From assembly GCA_014380625.1 (NCBI GenBank), contig JACMJL010000123.1:1-38212 (forward strand): a DNA stretch of 38,212 nucleotides, read 5' to 3'. Each line of letters begins with the position of its first letter. Within the stretch, counting starts at the first letter, position 1. A model generated the notes under the pieces. That model did no database searches and had not been told where the DNA came from. It saw only the letters and a list, made by a program, of their open reading frames with translations. Shown here one piece after another: positions 33,900 to 38,212 of the stretch. The position numbers and the translations under genes were made by a program. The stretch is from Clostridiaceae bacterium (GTDB lineage Bacteria > Bacillota > Clostridia > Clostridiales > Clostridiaceae).

Positions 33900-35729
33900 A
33901 TTAGAAATATAAAATTTACATTTAAATCTATTTCTTTTATAATTGGTTTTTTTTGCTTATTATTACTAGTTTTCACTAGCTATCAAGTATTTACAATGAG
34001 TAATGAAAATAAAAAGGAAAATCTTAATATAGAGACAACTAAGATACTTCAGGATATAAACTACAAAGCTTTTTCAAAAGCTCAAAATATTTCAAACACC
34101 CTTGCTACTGATAATTTTATAAAACAATTGTGTTTACATAATAATGATTATAACTATAGCAGTACAAAAATTGTTCTAAATACTATTCAGAAAACCTCCA
34201 ACTTAGAATTATGCTATGTTTTAAATTCAAGAGGAATCGTCCTTGCTTCAAGTGAGTATCAAATAGATAATACACTAATAATTGAGGGAAAAGATTTTAG
34301 TTTCAGACCTTACTTCCTTGACGCGCTACAAGGTAAAAATGTCATATACCCTGCACTTGGAGTGACAACTAAATCTCCAGGTATATATTTTAGCTCACCT
34401 ATTAAAGATAATGCTAACAGCATAATTGGGGTAATAGTATGTAAAATAAATATGGATGATATAGATGGTATCCTTAAGGAATATCAGTATAAGGCTCTAA
34501 TCTCTACCAGTGATGGTATTGTTTTTTCTAGCAACACAAAAGAATGGCTTTTTAGCTCAATTTACCCTATATCCAAGGAGAAGCTTGACCAAATAATAAA
34601 AGATAAACAATTTTCAGACACTTCCATTAAACCACTTAATCTAGATTTAAAAAAGTATTATGTATCTGAGCAGTCAATAGGAGATACCCATTGGAAACTC
34701 TTAGCTCTGTCACCTAAAAATTTAGCACCCCTGCTTACTCCAATGCAAATGAGCTTCATAATAATTATATTTCTTATACTTAATATATTGATAGTTACAA
34801 TAGTAGTGCTAATGTATACTATTTATAAGGGTCGTGAGTCTGAATTAAATTTCATAAAACTATTCCAAGCAGTAGAACAGTCTTCAACTACCATTGTAAT
34901 TACTGATGTTTTGGGTACTATAGAATATGTTAATCCTATGTTTTTAAAACTTACCGGATATAGCCTTGAGGAAGCAATAGGCTCCAATGCAAATATATTA
35001 AAGTCTGGAGAACATACTGAGGAGTTTTACAAACAAATGTGGACAACCATCTTATCTGGCGAGGATTGGCGAGGAAATTTCTGTAACAAAAGGAAAAACG
35101 AAGAGATTTATTGGGAAGACGCACTTATATCTTCAGTTAAGAATTCAACTGGTGAAATTACAAGCTTTATAGCCGTTAAAGAGGATATAACAAAACGTAG
35201 AGAGCTTGATGAACTCCTTAATTTGTATGCTACCATGGATGAAATGACTGGAACCTACAACAGGCGATCCTGCTTGTTACTACTTGAAAGGCAGCTTCAG
35301 TCTTCTAAACGTCAAAATCAAAGGTTTGTCGTAATATTCATAGATATAAATGGTTTGAAATCAGTAAATGATTCTTATGGACATAACTTCGGGGATGCAC
35401 TCATATTATCCGCTGTTGATGCTATAAAATCCTTCTTAAGAGCCTCAGATTCTATTTGTCGATTAGGTGGAGATGAATTCCTAGTCATACTACCAAATAC
35501 AGAACTTTCGCAATCAGAAATATTTTTAAATAAAATTCACGCTAATATAGAGGAAATAAACAGTAAAGAAAATTACCCATTTATTTTAAGTTTAAGCTTT
35601 GGAGAGGCTGAATATTCTCCTGAATCTCCCTTAACAGTAGATGATCTCTTACAGATTGCTGACGAAAAAATGTACGAAAATAAGGCAATAATTAAACAAA
35701 AGCAAGGTACTAAAGGAATATTCCGATAG
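33900..35729 (+). CDS. Membrane diguanylate cyclase: Cache sensor, PAS, GGDEF
   Basis: 609 residues if read from ATT 33900; the first ATG (33996) would drop the first membrane span. Order: span 1 (SISFIIGFFCLLLLVF, about 11-27), extracellular Cache-type sensor (about 35-275), span 2 (SFIIIIFLILNILIVTIVVL), PAS (about 315-430, with QAVEQSSTTIVITD and YVNPMFLKLTGYS), GGDEF domain (about 440-600). The active-site RLGGDEFLVIL is intact, with an RASD inhibitory site five residues before it, so product-controlled synthesis of cyclic di-GMP from GTP is expected. No EAL domain. AGGAGG (33886-33891) lies eight bases before the ATT. It is a single gene with its own promoter; element copy 2 follows its stop and could act as terminator. 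Confidence 0.9.
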   Translation: MRNIKFTFKSISFIIGFFCLLLLVFTSYQVFTMSNENKKENLNIETTKILQDINYKAFSKAQNISNTLATDNFIKQLCLHNNDYNYSSTKIVLNTIQKTSNLELCYVLNSRGIVLASSEYQIDNTLIIEGKDFSFRPYFLDALQGKNVIYPALGVTTKSPGIYFSSPIKDNANSIIGVIVCKINMDDIDGILKEYQYKALISTSDGIVFSSNTKEWLFSSIYPISKEKLDQIIKDKQFSDTSIKPLNLDLKKYYVSEQSIGDTHWKLLALSPKNLAPLLTPMQMSFIIIIFLILNILIVTIVVLMYTIYKGRESELNFIKLFQAVEQSSTTIVITDVLGTIEYVNPMFLKLTGYSLEEAIGSNANILKSGEHTEEFYKQMWTTILSGEDWRGNFCNKRKNEEIYWEDALISSVKNSTGEITSFIAVKEDITKRRELDELLNLYATMDEMTGTYNRRSCLLLLERQLQSSKRQNQRFVVIFIDINGLKSVNDSYGHNFGDALILSAVDAIKSFLRASDSICRLGGDEFLVILPNTELSQSEIFLNKIHANIEEINSKENYPFILSLSFGEAEYSPESPLTVDDLLQIADEKMYENKAIIKQKQGTKGIFR

Positions 35730-35833
35730 GAACCTAACTAGCTCTCAGATATACAAATCCTGCAACATGGGATTTGATGTTGGTAGATTACTCATTGACC
35801 TTTGATAAATTGGTTAAGAAGTCTTATTGATCA

Positions 35834-35947
35834 TAGTGTGGCTTAGTAAATCTTATACTGGTGACCAAAAAACCTATCCATCTTACCCACTGTAAAGTGG
35901 ATTAAAATGGGTAGGTTTTTTTGAACTATCCAGCAATAGAGTTACTT
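35834..35947. repeat. Structured non-coding element, copy 2 (shorter)
   Basis: It shares with copy 1 the order TTAGTAA, CTTAT, CTGG, A6, CATCTTACCCAC, ATGGGTAGG, T6, CCAGCA and TTACTT. Stems: 35845-35861 with 35930-35946 (13 of 17 paired), and 35867-35876 with 35912-35921 (10 bp perfect). The inner CCCAC/GTGG hairpin is kept. It lacks the GC hairpin and outer 15-bp stem of copy 1. It lies between convergent genes, where its A6/T6 stem can end transcription both ways. The preceding bases 35730-35833 hold no gene. Confidence 0.78.
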
Positions 35948-35956
35948 ATTCCCTAT

Positions 35957-37312
35957 TTATTTTGAGACAGCTCTTTTTTTTATATACCAATATACTGGTA
36001 GCCCTACTAAGGTTATACCTATTCCATATATTGCGTTAGAAGTATCAGTTATAAAAGTGCTTACTAAAATATAAATACCTCCCACTATTCCAACTATAGG
36101 GATAATAGGATATAAAGGGACCTTGTAGGGTCTTTCTAAATGCTTGAGCTTACTTCTTAAGATGAATATACCTGCTACACACATAACAAAAAATATCCAC
36201 ATTACAAATACAGCTAGATTTGTAAGGGTCTCAAAGGTGCCGCTTTTTACATATAAACTTGCAACTATTACTTCAAGTACAAAAACATTAATAGGCGTTT
36301 GAAATTTTTCATTAACCTTGCCAAAAAACTTAGCAAAGGGGAAAATATTATCCTTAGCCATGGCGTAAGGAATTCTCACACCTGTCATTAAATATCCGTT
36401 TAAAGCGCCAAAAATAGAAATCATTATTCCCCCAGCTATTAAGGCAGCACCTGTATTTCCGAAGAGAATTACTGCTGAATCTGAAGCTGGTTTAGATGAA
36501 GCTATTACATCTGTCACAGGCATTATATTTATTATTGCCACATTAATTAGTATATAGACTATTATTATTACTACTAAACCTATAATTATAGATTTAGGAA
36601 GATCCTTTTTAGGATTTTTTAGTTCTCCAGCCATGTTCCCCACGCTAACCCAGCCATCATAGGCCCATAAGGTCCCCAAAATAGCAGCCCCAAAACCTGC
36701 AGCTCCCACGGACGTAGATGCAATCACTGGAGCACCAAAATCATGCGCAGTACCCTTTAGTAATCCAAATATTATGATAACAAAGATAGGTATAAGTTTG
36801 GCTATTGTAGCAACAACCTGTACCTTACTTCCAAGTTTTGTTGATAAAATGTTTATACCCATTACAAAAAAAAGAATAAATATAGCTAATATTTCTTGCT
36901 CTGCACTTGTCATTGATGGTATAAAATAGGTGGATTGAGTAACAAAAATTATAGATAATGCTGCTGCTACGCCTGGTACATAAATCAAAGTCTGCACCCA
37001 GCCAAATAAAAATGCCCACTTTTCACCATATAATTCCTTAAGATAAACGAAAATCCCACCAGTCTTAGGAATTGCTGCAGCTATTTCAGCAACTGTTAGC
37101 GCTGAGGCTATTGTTATTAAACCACCAATTACCCAAGCCATTATTCCAAGCATTGGTGTTCCAGCATTTTTAAAAACTGATGAAGCTTTAAAAAATATTC
37201 CTGAGCCTATAACCACGCCTATAACTATAGTAATAGCTTCAAATAACCCTATTTCCTTCTTCAATCCCTTGGGGATAATAACTTCTTGATTTTCATATTT
37301 CGACTCTTTCAT
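35957..37312 (-). CDS. APC-superfamily amino acid permease
   Basis: 451 residues with about 12 membrane spans. The first span carries the consensus GVVIGSGIFF substrate-binding break of APC/LAT transporters; PKTGGIFVYLKELYG follows, as in the SteT-like serine/threonine exchanger group. It moves amino acids across the cytoplasmic membrane by exchange or proton coupling; the substrate is not clear. ATG 37312 has AAGGAG. A TATACT-type -10 exists upstream but the -35 is weak. It is a single gene, convergent with the diguanylate cyclase. Confidence 0.93.
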   Translation of the reverse strand: MKESKYENQEVIIPKGLKKEIGLFEAITIVIGVVIGSGIFFKASSVFKNAGTPMLGIMAWVIGGLITIASALTVAEIAAAIPKTGGIFVYLKELYGEKWAFLFGWVQTLIYVPGVAAALSIIFVTQSTYFIPSMTSAEQEILAIFILFFVMGINILSTKLGSKVQVVATIAKLIPIFVIIIFGLLKGTAHDFGAPVIASTSVGAAGFGAAILGTLWAYDGWVSVGNMAGELKNPKKDLPKSIIIGLVVIIIVYILINVAIINIMPVTDVIASSKPASDSAVILFGNTGAALIAGGIMISIFGALNGYLMTGVRIPYAMAKDNIFPFAKFFGKVNEKFQTPINVFVLEVIVASLYVKSGTFETLTNLAVFVMWIFFVMCVAGIFILRSKLKHLERPYKVPLYPIIPIVGIVGGIYILVSTFITDTSNAIYGIGITLVGLPVYWYIKKRAVSK

Positions 37313-37417
37313 TGATTTTCTCCTTTTTTCTTATGTTCTTACATATTACTTTTTCAGTATAATGCCTTCTAATTTTATAATTAATGCACCTTTTCGTCAA
37401 TATATATTATAATAACG

Positions 37418-37443
37418 CAAAAATACACCCCCTAAAGGGTGCA
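37418..37443 (-). terminator. Terminator after the Lmo0937-like gene
   Basis: Seven-bp stem (37424-37430 with 37437-37443, one G-U) with a loop of six, followed on the minus strand by a T5 run. It begins five bases after the stop codon at 37448. Confidence 0.75.
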
Positions 37444-37447
37444 TAGG

Positions 37448-37606
37448 TTATTTTTGTATTTTTCGTCCTCCAAAAACCTTATCCATAATGAATACAATTG
37501 CAGCTACTATAAGTAATAGATGTATCATGCCTCCACCAATTCTAAATATAAGGCCTAAGACCCAGAAAAATACTACTATTCCTCCTATCAAGCGTAGAAG
37601 ACCCAT
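37448..37606 (-). CDS. Lmo0937-family (DUF5670) small membrane protein
   Basis: 52 residues: MGLLRLIGGIVVFFWVLGLI, then FRIGGGMIHLLLIVAAIVFI and a basic end GGRKIQK. Two hydrophobic helices around an RIGGGMIH turn match the Lmo0937 family found across Gram-positive bacteria (function unknown, often stress- or spore-related). AAAGG precedes ATG 37606. It is 25 bp behind the DUF1657 gene and is closed by a terminator, so it is the last gene of that operon. Confidence 0.85.
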   Translation of the reverse strand: MGLLRLIGGIVVFFWVLGLIFRIGGGMIHLLLIVAAIVFIMDKVFGGRKIQK

Positions 37607-37631
37607 ATAATCACTTACCTTTCATTTGTAT

Positions 37632-37832
37632 TTATTTGTATTGAGGTTCTTGCGCTTCAATATATTTCTGTCGTCCTTTCAAAATTTCTAGAGAACCATC
37701 AAGTTGCTCAGATATCTGTTGAAAGTCATTTTTTGCTTGTTTATCTTCCGTTTGTAACGCAAAAGTTTTCATGGTTGCTGCTGCACTTTGCATTCCTGCT
37801 ATTGCTTGTTGCATTTGAGTTCCTACAGTCAT
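37632..37832 (-). CDS. DUF1657 protein
   Basis: 66 residues, typical for DUF1657: MTVGTQMQQAIAGMQSA start and the core FALQTEDKQAKNDFQQ, predicted helical hairpin, soluble. AGGGAGGTGA gives a very strong ribosome site. In Bacillales and Clostridia such genes sit with DUF421 and spoVA-type genes and are linked to spores; here it follows a DUF421-type gene whose C-terminus is related to it. Molecular function unknown. Confidence 0.9.
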   Translation of the reverse strand: MTVGTQMQQAIAGMQSAAATMKTFALQTEDKQAKNDFQQISEQLDGSLEILKGRQKYIEAQEPQYK

Positions 37833-37884
37833 TTATAGTCACCTCCCTTCAAATGCCCTAATCCTTATACTATTGTCTAACTCT

Positions 37885-38212
37885 TTACCGAAGTAAATAT
37901 GGTTCTATATCTTCCATAACCGCTTTTAACTTTTCAGCATTTTTTAAATACATAGCCTTTGCTTGTTTATTATTTGTTTCTAAATAAAAAGACATAAAAT
38001 CAGCTTGAGTTTTTTCAATATTAGCATAAAGCATTTCTTTAACTTGAGACTTAGGAACTTCTATATTATCATCAAAAATATCTAGATATAGGTCTCCCGA
38101 GGAGTCTACTTGACCTAGAAACACATTATCTAACGTAACTCCCTTACTTTGTAATTGAGTTGATAGCCACTCTTGATTTAGTCCAGTATTATTGAGTCCT
38201 TCGTTTATTACA
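37885..38212 (-). CDS. DUF421 (YetF-like) membrane protein with DUF1657-like tail (5' end outside window)
   Basis: The frame is open to the window end (VINEGLNNTGLNQEWLSTQL), so the GTG at 38124 is internal. The visible 108 residues include the C-terminal DUF421 domain (VTLDNVFLGQVDSSGDLYLD, a beta strand pair typical of YetF-like proteins). A helical tail DFMSFYLETNNKQAKAMYLK follows, clearly similar to the DUF1657 protein encoded next. The membrane part should lie outside the window. It forms an operon with the DUF1657 and Lmo0937-like genes. A role in spore membrane properties is inferred from family company only. Confidence 0.8.
   Translation of the reverse strand, partial: VINEGLNNTGLNQEWLSTQLQSKGVTLDNVFLGQVDSSGDLYLDIFDDNIEVPKSQVKEMLYANIEKTQADFMSFYLETNNKQAKAMYLKNAEKLKAVMEDIEPYLLR

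Overview
The window is AT-rich, tightly packed DNA from an anaerobic spore-forming Firmicute, most likely Clostridium sensu lato. The evidence is strong AGGAGG-type ribosome sites, GTG/TTG (and apparently ATT) starts, DUF421/DUF1657 spore-type membrane genes, an LPKTG surface protein and an RsbU/RsbV/RsbW-type partner-switching set. No tRNA, rRNA, CRISPR array or transposase gene was seen.

Layout. (1) 1-4170: the 3' part of a large cell-wall-anchored double nucleotidase/phosphodiesterase, with terminator. (2) 4219-5850: two gene remnants, a mannose-1-phosphate guanylyltransferase N-terminus and a C-terminally shortened GH3-type adenylating enzyme, meeting at a 15-bp-arm palindrome. (3) 5870-18840: a minus-strand gene set of the MoxR/DUF58/von Willebrand A type (931-aa and 596-aa vWA proteins, DUF58, MoxR ATPase, coiled-coil membrane protein), preceded by an ABC-2 transporter and a 788-aa exported protein. 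A 200-bp, highly base-paired non-coding element (14301-14512) splits it. (4) 18860-25360: a dimodular NRPS, A(MT)-T-C-A-T-TE. Its first adenylation domain is interrupted by a methyltransferase between core motifs A2 and A3, and its second carries a proline-type code. A decayed lipase gene lies directly upstream. (5) 26366-31312: a scramblase-like protein, then a signalling island: a PAS/SpoIIE-type phosphatase convergent with a HATPase kinase, a chemoreceptor and a STAS antagonist. (6) 31478-33796: tandem-GNAT acetyltransferase, RsgA GTPase, and a consensus promoter driving a short terminated RNA that could encode a 30-residue hydrophobic peptide. (7) 33832-35947: a membrane diguanylate cyclase whose best start codon is ATT, followed by a second, shorter copy of the structured element. 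(8) 35957-38212: an APC amino-acid permease and a DUF421/DUF1657/Lmo0937-type membrane cluster cut by the window end.

How genes work together. In region 3 the MoxR ATPase, DUF58 and vWA proteins are expected to form a membrane-associated chaperone/assembly machine. In region 5 the phosphatase, kinase and antagonist look like a complete partner switch with a chemoreceptor built into its operon. The NRPS could by itself make a methylated Xaa-Pro dipeptide or its cyclised product. The items most worth a second look are the paired structured elements, the interrupted NRPS module, the chemoreceptor/partner-switch island and the small-peptide RNA upstream of rsgA.
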